Shown one piece after another: positions 1 to 7,921 of a stretch of DNA of 64,000 bases. This stretch comes from Aureispira sp. CCB-E. GTDB taxonomy: Bacteria; Bacteroidota; Bacteroidia; Chitinophagales; Saprospiraceae. A model generated the notes under the pieces. That model was not told the origin of the DNA. It did no database searches and was given only the letters and a program-made list of their open reading frames with translations. The DNA lies in contig NZ_CP133671.1 in assembly GCF_031326345.1 (NCBI RefSeq), forward strand, positions 3,410,001 to 3,474,000, given 5' to 3'. Within the stretch, counting starts at the first letter, position 1. Each line of letters starts with the position of its first letter. The position numbers were made by a program, and so were the translations under genes.

Positions 1-87
1 CGATTTGACGATGTTTTTTTGGACTTGGGAAGAAGCCGCTAGAGTGCATCCAAAGACGAATGCCATTGTTAGGAATAAATATTTCAT
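1..87 (-). CDS. 5' end of a secreted protein gene (truncated by the window edge)
   Basis: Reading leftward from an ATG at 87 there are 29 open codons to the window edge. They encode a typical signal peptide (MKYLFLTMAFVFGCTLAASS) followed by QVQKNIVKS. The start of the mature part resembles the protein encoded at 743-1159, which has QSQKTFVKS just after its own signal peptide, so the two may be tandem paralogues. Only the N-terminus is visible and no function can be assigned. The start is supported by the well-formed signal sequence. Confidence 0.7.
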   Translation of the reverse strand, partial: MKYLFLTMAFVFGCTLAASSQVQKNIVKS

Positions 88-742
88 ACGCTTGCTTTTT
101 GGCTCATGTACTGCAGGGAATATACATGACTTGTGATTGAATAAATTGGGTGTGTTTGCTGTGTTTGTAGTTAGGTAGTTTGTTCTAATATTAACTTATT
201 AAAAAATGTGTTTAGGAACAATAAGAATAATATTATGGGCAAAGATAACTAAAACTAATATGATTAAATATATATCAATTAAACTCTTTTTTAAGATACG
301 AAAAATGTATGATTATCAAAAGATTATAAGATGAATGTTATCCTCGGAAGGATATTTTTATTTTGCTTGTATTGAATGTTTGTGTATTTATAAAACGAAA
401 CAAAATAGCAAAAGGTTGGTATCGTCAAAAAAAATAGCTTAGAATTTTTCAAAAACAGCCTAAATATTTATGAATTGTCGCAAAAAGAACAAAAAGAGTA
501 AGGAATCTTTTTATTTTTTTTAAATAAAGAGAATTGGTCTATGACTTTAATCGAGGGATTACTTCAACGAGACAAAGTCAGTTTACTTATAAGCTAGGAA
601 TAATGATAATGGTTGGATATATTAACAGCTAGGAGAGAGGCGAGATTTACTTATAAAAAAAGCCATCCCTTTATTATAGAATGGCTTTCTTCTCAAAAAA
701 GTTATCTTAAGCAATGAATTGGTGATTTAGTAAACTAATTAT
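88..742. other. Intergenic region, AT-rich, 655 bp
   Basis: No convincing coding region lies here on either strand. It should hold the promoter of the leftward gene starting at 87. At its right end it carries the terminator of the gene ending at 743. The rest is AT-rich with no repeat or RNA gene that I could recognise. Confidence 0.6.
653..688 (-). terminator. Intrinsic terminator of the gene ending at 743
   Basis: An inverted repeat, AAAGCCAT (659-666) with ATGGCTTT (681-688), is followed on the minus strand by a T-rich run (complement of the A-run at 655-660). It sits about 55 bp past the stop codon. The right arm also ends in T's on the plus strand, but no plus-strand gene precedes it. 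Confidence 0.75.
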
Positions 743-1159
743 TTAGTTAACTGTACTATCATTGTCAGGATTCGAAATCATTTCGACAGTTACGCCTTCA
801 GGAACAAGAATCTCATAAGTTAAAACTTCATTAAGGACTTGACCTCTAATGGTAACTTTTGTAGCTAGTTTAGGCATTTGAATTGTCATAACGCCATTAT
901 CAGTAGTTGTTTCTATGTTGTAACGTCCCACAGAAACCAAGCGTTTGAGGATTTCCTCATTAAAGTTGGTCAATTCAATAGTGGTGGTTACACGAATGAA
1001 GGATTCTTCCCACTCTCTAACTTGAGTTGTCCCCTCTAGGTTGATCGCAACACTAGAAGCATCGGCAGCTAGGGATTTGACAAATGTCTTTTGACTTTGT
1101 CCAAAACTAGCTGAAACAAAAAGAATAGAAAGAATAAAAAGTGTAAAGATTTTTTTCAT
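743..1159 (-). CDS. Small secreted hypothetical protein
   Basis: The protein has 138 residues. A signal peptide (about residues 1-20, KKIFTLFILSILFVSASFG) precedes a mature domain rich in beta-strand-like alternation (VAINLEGTTQVREW, TTTIELTNFNEE, VMTIQMPK, EVLTYEILVPEGVTVEM). This pattern is typical of small secreted Bacteroidota proteins with an adhesin-like head, but I do not recognise a family. The ATG at 1159 is preferred over one 26 codons upstream because it begins the signal peptide directly. The start of the mature domain resembles that of the truncated gene at 1-87, suggesting a duplicated pair. It is followed by a clear terminator. Confidence 0.75.
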   Translation of the reverse strand: MKKIFTLFILSILFVSASFGQSQKTFVKSLAADASSVAINLEGTTQVREWEESFIRVTTTIELTNFNEEILKRLVSVGRYNIETTTDNGVMTIQMPKLATKVTIRGQVLNEVLTYEILVPEGVTVEMISNPDNDSTVN

Positions 1160-1622
1160 AATAAATTTAATTTTTGGGTTAAAGAATAAGGAAAAAATAT
1201 GCCATTCCTTAATTAGGTTGTTCTTTTGGGAGTGCAAAGATGCGATTTTTATGTCATAAAGTCAAGCTATTTTTTAACTGAGAATGAATGATCTACATCA
1301 AAAAATTCATTTAAAACTAGAATGCGAAATATTATTTGGTTCAAAAAGCTTGTTGCCTTCTTTCTCGCTCATTTTAAACTCCTTATAGACATAACATTTT
1401 TTTTAGAAAAATAATTCTATTTATTGATTTTAAGTTTTTTTAACACAAAAAGAGGGCATAATGAAACTATTTTTAAAAAACTACAATTGTTAAGTAACCA
1501 CTTTCAAAAACTTTGTATAAATTCGTTGGCTAAACTATGAATGCAGACTCAAATTTTAGCATAAATACTTCACAAAACAATGAAGCGTACTTTAGTCCAA
1601 TGCATAATTAGTTGTAGTAGGT

Positions 1623-1644
1623 TTTACCATTTGCTGATGGTAAA
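1623..1644. repeat. Short perfect inverted repeat upstream of leuS
   Basis: TTTACCAT, a six-base spacer TTGCTG, and ATGGTAAA form a perfect 8-bp dyad about 230 bp before the leuS ATG. It could be a protein-binding site or an RNA hairpin in a long leader. There is no U-run, so it is not an intrinsic terminator. Confidence 0.5.
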
Positions 1645-1689
1645 TCATAGCATTACTTCGTTAAAAAATTGTATTAGTTTACTTTGTGA

Positions 1690-1797
1690 GCGATCTCACG
1701 ACCGCAGAGAGCTACCATGAAGTAGTACCGCAGGTAACTAAGCTTGCGATCTCATGACCGCAGGGAATAATCAACGGAGTATTATCATAGGTAACTA
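1690..1797. repeat. Imperfect tandem duplication (two units offset by 56 bp) upstream of leuS
   Basis: Unit one begins GCGATCTCACGACCGCAG at 1690. Unit two begins GCGATCTCATGACCGCAG at 1746. Both end in AGGTAACTA (1732-1740 and 1788-1796), and their middles have diverged. Pieces such as 'accatgaagtagtaccgcag' resemble the dispersed intergenic repeat seen elsewhere in the window (for example 21671-21702), so this is probably a degenerate tandem pair of the same family. Confidence 0.65.
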
Positions 1798-1875
1798 TCA
1801 ATAAATAGAAAATAACTTTTTACATAAACAGTAAGCAATTATTGCTTACATACCAACAACTATTTAATTATAACA

Positions 1876-4683
1876 ATGGATTACGAATCAAGTGAAATTG
1901 AGGCGAAATGGAAACAGTATTGGGCTGAGCATGAGGTATACAAAACTTCTAACGATACCTCAAAACCCAAGTATTATGTATTGGATATGTTCCCCTATCC
2001 ATCTGGAGCTGGGCTACATGTAGGGCATCCGCTAGGCTATATTGCTAGCGATATTTTTGCTCGATACAAGCGTTTACAAGGTTATAACGTATTGCATCCA
2101 ATGGGATACGATGCTTTTGGTTTGCCTGCTGAGCAGTACGCCATTCAAACAGGAGTGCACCCTGCTGTTTCTACCAATCAGAATATTAGTTTCTATCGTA
2201 AGCAGTTGGATAACTTAGGCTTTTCTTTTGATTGGAGCCGTTCTGTGAATACTTCAGATCCAAAGTATTATAAATGGACACAGCATATTTTCTTGAAATT
2301 GTTTGCTCATTATTATAACAATGAAATAGATAAAGCTGAACCGATAGAAAATCTAGTTGAACTATTTGAAAAAGAAGGAAATAAAAATGTTCAGGCTGCT
2401 TCTAGCCAAGAAACTATTTTTTCTGCGGATGAATGGAATGGTTACAGTCCCAAAGAACAGGACGATGTATTAATGAATTATCGTTTGGCGTATCGTAAAG
2501 TTGGTTTTGTAAACTGGTGCGAAGAATTAGGAACTGTTTTGGCAAATGACGAGGTCAAGGATGGTGTATCGGAGCGAGGAGGATACCCCGTTGTCAAAAA
2601 ACCAATGCGCCAGTGGGCATTGCGTATTACTGCTTATGCAGAACGTTTGTTGAATGGCTTGGAACAAGTCGAATTTTCAGAAGCTTTAAAGACGCAACAA
2701 CGCAATTGGATTGGACGTTCAGAAGGAGCACAATTGTTTTTTGACGTACACAATAGCAATGAGAAAATAGAAGTCTTTACAACACGCCCGGATACTATTT
2801 TTGGTGCTACATTTATGGTGTTGGCACCAGAGCATGATTTGGTAAAGGAGATTACAACAGAAGCACAAAGACAAGAAATAGAAGATTATCAGGCATATGC
2901 CAACAGCCGCTCTGAAAGAGATCGTATGGCTGATGTAAAGTCCATCACAGGTGCTTTCACGGGTGCTTATGCTGTCAATCCATTTACAGGAAACAGAATT
3001 CCTATTTGGATTGCCGATTATGTATTGATTGGATATGGAACAGGAGCAATTATGGCTGTTCCTAGCGGAGATGAAAGAGACGAACGTTTTGCAAAACACT
3101 TCGGCTTAGAGATTGTACAGGTGGTAGATCAATCGGCTTATGAAGGTGCTGCAATTGGTGATAAAGTGGGCACGATGATTAATTCTGGTTTCTTAAACGG
3201 CTTCCCTGTTACAGAAGCAATTACGAAGGCAATTGAAGAAATCAATGCTAAGAATATAGGAGAAGGAAAGATCAATTATCGCTTAAGAGATGCTAACTTT
3301 AGCCGTCAGCGTTATTGGGGAGAACCATTTCCCGTGAAATATGACAAAGACGGTGTGGCGCACGCTGAAACGAATTTGCCATTGGAATTACCTACATTGG
3401 ATAATTTTAAACCAACCAAAGAAGGCAAGGCACCTTTGGCTAGAGCTGAAGAATGGGTGCATCAAGATGGTATGACGCGAGAAATTGATACTATGCCTGG
3501 TTTTGCGGGGTCTTCTTGGTATTTCTTACGCTACATGGATCCAAATAATGATGAGGCGCCATTTAGTGCTGAGGCGGTTAATTATTGGAAAGAAGTAGAC
3601 TTGTATGTCGGTGGAGCTGAACATGCTGTAGGACATTTGATGTATTCTCGTTTTTGGCATAAATTTATGTTTGATCTAGGCATGGTACCAACGCGTGAGC
3701 CATATAAAAAATTGGTGAACCAAGGTATGTTGCAGGGAGTTATCGAGTTTTTGTATATGCTCAAAGAAAAACAAGATGGTCAATCTGTATTTGTAAGTGC
3801 CGATCAATTGTCAGAATACGATGGGCAAGAGTTTGCTCAAATTCCTGTGCATATTGATTTTGTAACAGATTATGGCAAACCAGAATCTTATTTAAATGAA
3901 GAAGGTAGAAAGCAATTTAAGGCTTGGAGACCAGATTATGCAGGGGCTGTTTTTGTAACGAATGCAAAAGGGCAGGTAGTTACTCATAGTGAAATCGGTA
4001 AAATTTCTAAGCGTTATTTCAATGTTGTTAATCCTGATGATGTGGTAGCGCAATATGGAACAGACTGTTTCCGTATGTATGAAATGTTCTTGGGGCCATT
4101 GGAAGATAGTAAGCCTTGGGATACAAAGGGAATTACAGGAGTATCAAAATTCTTGCGTAAATTCTGGAATTTATTCTACAAGGATGGGCAATGGGCTATC
4201 AGCGAGGAAAAAGCAACGCCAGACGAGTTGAAAATTTTGCACACTGCGATTAAAAAAGTGAACCAAGATATTGCTAATTTCTCTTTTAACACTTGCATTG
4301 CTCATTTTATGGTGGCAACCAATGACTTAAAGAAAGTTAATTGCAACAAACGAGAAGTTCTAGAACCATTGGTTGTTTTGATGGCTCCGTTTGCACCATT
4401 TATTACAGAAGAGTTGTGGCAGCAACTGGGACATGAAGGTTCTGTTCATGCCAACGGGAAATACCCAGAGCACAATCCTGCTTATTTAGTACAAAGTACG
4501 ATTACGTATCCTGTTTGTGTGAATGGCAAAAAACGTGCAACGGTCACTTTTGCGGCAGATGCGACAAAAGACGCTATTGAGCAAGAAGCTTTGGCTGTTG
4601 ATGAGGTACAAAAATGGATTGATGGAAAGCCAATTCGAAAGATAATTGTCGTACCTAAGCGAATGGTTAATATTGTAATTTAG
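1876..4683 (+). CDS. leuS: Leucine--tRNA ligase (LeuRS)
   Basis: A class I aminoacyl-tRNA synthetase of 935 residues that charges tRNA-Leu in the cytoplasm. The HIGH-type motif is HVGH at residues 48-51. The CP1 editing domain (about 240-440) holds TTRPDTIFGATF near 302 and GTGAIMAVPSGDERD. The zinc-less insertion before the second signature (about 630-705) is common in Bacteroidota LeuRS. The C-terminal anticodon-binding and tail domains are complete, ending in IRKIIVVPKRMVNIVI. An oddity is that the KMSKS loop reads KISKR at 709-713 (GKISKRYFNVVNPDD). The gene stands alone, with a long upstream region and a strong terminator downstream. Confidence 0.97.
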   Translation: MDYESSEIEAKWKQYWAEHEVYKTSNDTSKPKYYVLDMFPYPSGAGLHVGHPLGYIASDIFARYKRLQGYNVLHPMGYDAFGLPAEQYAIQTGVHPAVSTNQNISFYRKQLDNLGFSFDWSRSVNTSDPKYYKWTQHIFLKLFAHYYNNEIDKAEPIENLVELFEKEGNKNVQAASSQETIFSADEWNGYSPKEQDDVLMNYRLAYRKVGFVNWCEELGTVLANDEVKDGVSERGGYPVVKKPMRQWALRITAYAERLLNGLEQVEFSEALKTQQRNWIGRSEGAQLFFDVHNSNEKIEVFTTRPDTIFGATFMVLAPEHDLVKEITTEAQRQEIEDYQAYANSRSERDRMADVKSITGAFTGAYAVNPFTGNRIPIWIADYVLIGYGTGAIMAVPSGDERDERFAKHFGLEIVQVVDQSAYEGAAIGDKVGTMINSGFLNGFPVTEAITKAIEEINAKNIGEGKINYRLRDANFSRQRYWGEPFPVKYDKDGVAHAETNLPLELPTLDNFKPTKEGKAPLARAEEWVHQDGMTREIDTMPGFAGSSWYFLRYMDPNNDEAPFSAEAVNYWKEVDLYVGGAEHAVGHLMYSRFWHKFMFDLGMVPTREPYKKLVNQGMLQGVIEFLYMLKEKQDGQSVFVSADQLSEYDGQEFAQIPVHIDFVTDYGKPESYLNEEGRKQFKAWRPDYAGAVFVTNAKGQVVTHSEIGKISKRYFNVVNPDDVVAQYGTDCFRMYEMFLGPLEDSKPWDTKGITGVSKFLRKFWNLFYKDGQWAISEEKATPDELKILHTAIKKVNQDIANFSFNTCIAHFMVATNDLKKVNCNKREVLEPLVVLMAPFAPFITEELWQQLGHEGSVHANGKYPEHNPAYLVQSTITYPVCVNGKKRATVTFAADATKDAIEQEALAVDEVQKWIDGKPIRKIIVVPKRMVNIVI

Positions 4684-4751
4684 TATTGTCCGTATCTATT
4701 CTTAATCTCATTATTTAGATTTATAAGGCGGATTATCGTTATAAAAGCTTT

Positions 4752-4785
4752 GGTGCAAGTACATGGGGTACTTGCACCTTTTTTA
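4752..4785 (+). terminator. Intrinsic terminator of leuS
   Basis: A perfect 11-bp stem (GGTGCAAGTAC at 4752-4762, GTACTTGCACC at 4768-4778) with a 5-base loop is followed directly by a run of T's. It lies about 70 bp after the leuS stop. Confidence 0.93.
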
Positions 4786-4828
4786 TTGAATTTTTTTGTC
4801 AACAGGCGTAGTTAAAAAAGCAAAGGGC

Positions 4829-4850
4829 TCACGAACTACTACGCTACGTA
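4829..4850. repeat. Degenerate copy of the dispersed intergenic repeat
   Basis: CACGAACTACTACGCTACGT resembles the better copy CACGAAGTAGCAGCGTAGCT at 21671-21690. It lies between the leuS terminator and the next ATG. Assignment to the family rests on visual similarity only. Confidence 0.4.
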
Positions 4851-4865
4851 TACTTATATTTTAAG

Positions 4866-5531
4866 ATGCTACTAGTTTACCGTTTTTTATTACTTTTATT
4901 TATAATAATCAGCAAGCCTCTAGCTGCACAAGATTGTGAAAAAGCTTGGATGTATTATGAGCAAAGATTGGAATTAAGCCAAATCACAGAGCGTCATTTT
5001 GGTATAAGTGTTCCTGTAGAGAAGATACAGATTGATTTTTTGGGCGCTCCTGTAGGCATTCCTTTTAATTATACGATTCAAAAATATAGTACAGATAACG
5101 ACCACATCATATTAGAAAATGAAAAGGGTTTATATTTGCATAAAGAGGCGTATCAAGCTTTAGAAGCCATGCGTGTGGAATCAGAGAAAGAAGGAATTTA
5201 CCTCCAACTTAATAATACTTATCGTAGTTACAGCTACCAAAAACACTTGCACAACAAATTAGGGGCAAAACAGGCTGAGCGACCAGGGTATTCAGAACAT
5301 CACTTGTTTACAGCAATAGATTTAGAACGAGTAACGAACAAGAAGTTTCTTTGGTTGTTGCGCCACGCATTTGATTTTGGCTGGGTGCCAAGTTATTATT
5401 TTAGAGAGGGAAGTGCTATAAAAAAAGAACCTTGGCATTGGCGCTATGTAGGAAAATTGGCTGCGACAAAATTTAGATGTGCTTGGAAGGAGGAAATTGA
5501 TCGTCGTATTTGGAAGTTAAAGAAAAAGTAA
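4866..5531 (+). CDS. Secreted VanY-like D-Ala-D-Ala carboxypeptidase (peptidase M15B)
   Basis: The protein has 221 residues with an N-terminal signal peptide (about 1-21, ending PLAAQ), so it is exported, probably to the periplasm. Peptidases of this family trim the terminal D-Ala of peptidoglycan stem peptides. Visible family motifs are TYRSYSYQ near residue 118, the zinc region GYSEHHLFTAIDLE near 139-152 (consensus SxHxxGxAxD) and the C-terminal EPWHWRYVG near 188-196 carrying the catalytic Glu and the last zinc His. The usual glycine of SxHxxG is phenylalanine here, but the His and Asp ligands are intact, so activity is expected. It converges with the gene ending at 5605. Confidence 0.88.
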   Translation: MLLVYRFLLLLFIIISKPLAAQDCEKAWMYYEQRLELSQITERHFGISVPVEKIQIDFLGAPVGIPFNYTIQKYSTDNDHIILENEKGLYLHKEAYQALEAMRVESEKEGIYLQLNNTYRSYSYQKHLHNKLGAKQAERPGYSEHHLFTAIDLERVTNKKFLWLLRHAFDFGWVPSYYFREGSAIKKEPWHWRYVGKLAATKFRCAWKEEIDRRIWKLKKK

Positions 5532-5543
5532 ACTCATCTTCCA

Positions 5544-5576
5544 TAAAAAAAGCATTCCCTAAAATTAGAGAATGCT
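5544..5576 (-). terminator. Intrinsic terminator of the M1-family gene
   Basis: The stem is AGCATTC-C-CTAA with TTAG-A-GAATGCT (5551-5576), 11 pairs with one mismatch and a two-base loop. On the minus strand it is followed by T's (complement of the A-run 5545-5550). It lies 29 bp past the stop of the leftward gene. Confidence 0.85.
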
Positions 5577-5604
5577 GATATATTGTGAGGCATCAAAAAA
5601 GAGC

Positions 5605-7638
5605 TTAAAAAATCTCTTTAATACGTTTTAAGCGTAAGATTTTAGTGAACGTTTCTCCTTTTCCTGTAACGACAATTTTGTAGACACCACGAGAGCTATA
5701 TCCTAGTGGTATTTTAAGATTATGAATTTGTTCCCCAGATTCTTTTTTGTATTCTTGAACCTCAATAGACTTGTCTTCCATTAAGCTAATGCCATCTGCT
5801 ACTTCAAATAGTTCAATGCGAATATCTTGTTTTTTGGGAACATTATATTTGATTTGAGCTTTTCGTCGGTGGTTGCTTGTTGTGATCTCGAAGTCTTCCA
5901 ATGCAAAACGATCGTTTTCTACTTTACGAACATATTTTAGATCTTTAAAAATCCAGTTGTCTGGATCAAAACGAACATCTTTGACGGTTCCATTGACTGG
6001 AATTTCAAAATACTGATTAGTTTCATTAAATACCTCGTCTCTTTGATTGGTGTTAATTGTTTCTTTGATAAGGGTACCATCCTCCAACTCAATTTCAATT
6101 TTGTAGGGCATTGTAAATATAGAAGGCTGTGATTCCAATTCTTTTTGAACTACATTTAGAGAAACGCTACCATTATTGATAGAATAAGAGATATGATAAG
6201 TAGGATAGTACTCTCCACGAATCCATTGATCAAAGAAATATTGATAATCTACTTCGATATTTTCACTAGCGTAGTATTCGGCAATTTTTCTAAAGTTCTC
6301 TGTGCTTAGATAGGTTTTAGACCATTCCCCTTCCATTCTTTTTCCAGAAGTAATTGCTTTTAAAGTTTGAAAGAAATAAACATCAGACATAATTCCTCTA
6401 AGCATATGTATGGCATACATTCCCTTTTTGCTCAATCGCTCTTCTGAATAATCTTTTCGATTTGCCAAATACAATTTACCACCTTCAAAATACTCCTTTT
6501 CGTCTAAGATAATTTGATAAACCGTTAAGCCTCGCTTGTATTCTTGCCACATTGCTTCTGCATAAGTAGCTAAAGCTTCTGTAATCCATGCATCTTGCCA
6601 TTTTTTAGGTGAAATATGATTACCAAACCACATACTGGCCATTTGATGCACCACCATATACATATGTACCCCTTTCATGTCTTCTAAAAGGACATTTGTT
6701 TGAGTAGGCATGCCGTCCATTCCTAAATTAATACCAACTTGAGTAACATTAAAGCCTTCGTCTTTGTATGGGTAAGGACCAAATGTATTGGTTAAACAGG
6801 TCATGATTTCTGGCACCCGACGCATCATAGATGAAGATTCTTTCAATTTTTCAGGAAATAAGTAAAAGTTGATAGGAAAACCATAACCACGCCCTTTAAA
6901 TTCAGACTCTGCTTTCATAAAATTAGAAATAGCCAATAGAACATGATGCGGTGCAATACGGTGACGGTGGCGCCATTGGTATTGTTTCTTTTTCTCATTT
7001 TCAAGTTTCTGAATGGCTTCAAGTTTTCCATTTGAAACAGCTATGATGGGCATTTCTTTGGCTTCTTCTTTTTTCGTTTTAGGATTCATGAAAACTTCTG
7101 TAACCATAGTATCTTGAATGGTTATATCGACGTAGATAGAATCTACTTTATCGCCAAGTCCTCGCTTGCAAGGAAACCACAAATAGCCACCATTAGGATA
7201 ACACACACTAGCGATAACCAAATTATTTTTTTTGCCATGCGTATCATAGATTAGACCTTTTTTTACACCGTTGTTACTAGTGATCACAGGAGGTTCTCCT
7301 TCGTAGTGAACGGTAATTTCAGAACGTTGTTCTTTTTTTAGAGGATCGCCTGATAATTTGACTATAAGCTTGTTGTCTTTTTGTTCAAAAGAACTTGCCC
7401 CATCGACTTTGCTAACTTTTAATTGGTCAGCGAGATCTAAGGATAATTGCGTAACATTTTCTTTTACTGCGACAAACTCACATTTAGCATTTCCTTTGAT
7501 ATAAGACTTGTCCAACGATACCTCAACATCCAAATGATAAAATTTCATATTGGTAAATGTAGCAGGGGCTTGTCCAAAAGAAAGCACAGTACTTACCAAG
7601 AATAGTGCAAGAGTCAAAATGTATTGCTTCATTGTCAT
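5605..7638 (-). CDS. Secreted M1 aminopeptidase homologue lacking catalytic residues (probable pseudoenzyme)
   Basis: The protein has 677 residues, with a signal peptide in the first 25 (ATG at 7638 or 7632). The N-terminal beta-sandwich (FYHLDVEVSLDKSYIKGNAKCEF) and the middle (YLWFPCKRGLGDKVDSIYVDITIQ) are those of M1 metallopeptidases. The zinc motif HEXXHX18E is degenerate. Near residue 332 the sequence is VVHQMASMWFGN, so the catalytic Glu is Gln and the second zinc His is Ser; the third ligand survives (WITEALATY). The substrate loop GxMEN reads GMDGMPTQTN. Hydrolysis is therefore unlikely and a binding or scaffold role is more plausible. The last 85 residues (SRGVYKIVVTGKGETFTKILRL) resemble a T9SS sorting domain. 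Confidence 0.85.
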   Translation of the reverse strand: MTMKQYILTLALFLVSTVLSFGQAPATFTNMKFYHLDVEVSLDKSYIKGNAKCEFVAVKENVTQLSLDLADQLKVSKVDGASSFEQKDNKLIVKLSGDPLKKEQRSEITVHYEGEPPVITSNNGVKKGLIYDTHGKKNNLVIASVCYPNGGYLWFPCKRGLGDKVDSIYVDITIQDTMVTEVFMNPKTKKEEAKEMPIIAVSNGKLEAIQKLENEKKKQYQWRHRHRIAPHHVLLAISNFMKAESEFKGRGYGFPINFYLFPEKLKESSSMMRRVPEIMTCLTNTFGPYPYKDEGFNVTQVGINLGMDGMPTQTNVLLEDMKGVHMYMVVHQMASMWFGNHISPKKWQDAWITEALATYAEAMWQEYKRGLTVYQIILDEKEYFEGGKLYLANRKDYSEERLSKKGMYAIHMLRGIMSDVYFFQTLKAITSGKRMEGEWSKTYLSTENFRKIAEYYASENIEVDYQYFFDQWIRGEYYPTYHISYSINNGSVSLNVVQKELESQPSIFTMPYKIEIELEDGTLIKETINTNQRDEVFNETNQYFEIPVNGTVKDVRFDPDNWIFKDLKYVRKVENDRFALEDFEITTSNHRRKAQIKYNVPKKQDIRIELFEVADGISLMEDKSIEVQEYKKESGEQIHNLKIPLGYSSRGVYKIVVTGKGETFTKILRLKRIKEIF

Positions 7639-7692
7639 AAATAGTTTTTAGTAATTTTATTGTTTGATTAAGTTGGCTGTTATTGAGTTTTA

Positions 7693-7716
7693 GTCGTTAA
7701 CTGCGCTGCTACTGTA
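7693..7716. repeat. Degenerate inverted copy of the dispersed intergenic repeat
   Basis: GTTAACTGCGCTGCTACTG reads on the other strand as CAGTAGCAGCGCAGTTAAC, close to the family core CAGCGTAGCTAAC preceded by GTAG. It lies in the 283-bp gap between two leftward genes. No coding sequence is evident in that gap. Confidence 0.4.
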
Positions 7717-7921
7717 TGGTTTGCCCCACAGTTGCTATGTTGTGGTTTTTACGAACGGCTGTAAGTTGTTAACCCTTTCATTCACTTTTGGGATTCGTAA
7801 GATCGCAAGATAGGCGCTTAGTCAACTCAGAACGAACAACCAAACGTATGTCTATAGTGGGTTGTTCATTGGATAAAAGTATTAATATACTAATACTCTA
7901 CCTAAATTAATGCCAATTCAT

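Larger units (their letters stand above)
1160..1875. other. Intergenic region upstream of leuS, 716 bp
   Basis: This gap separates divergent genes and should hold both promoters. It contains an inverted repeat TTTACCAT (1623-1630) with ATGGTAAA (1637-1644). It also holds an imperfect tandem duplication at about 1690-1797, described separately. I see no coding sequence, no leader peptide with leucine codons and no tRNA. Confidence 0.6.

Noticed and set aside
1500-1875. T-box or leucine leader attenuator upstream of leuS
   Set aside because: No T-box core, specifier stem, leucine-rich leader peptide or terminator hairpin was seen.
2719-3099. 126-codon leftward frame inside leuS
   Set aside because: It lies wholly within a conserved leuS region and is a shadow of it, as are similar frames inside the DUF4132, ftsK and giant adhesin genes.
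7834-7867. 8-bp dyad GAACAACC/GGTTGTTC after the cytochrome gene
   Set aside because: There is no T-run on either strand and the loop is 18 bases, so I could not call it a terminator.
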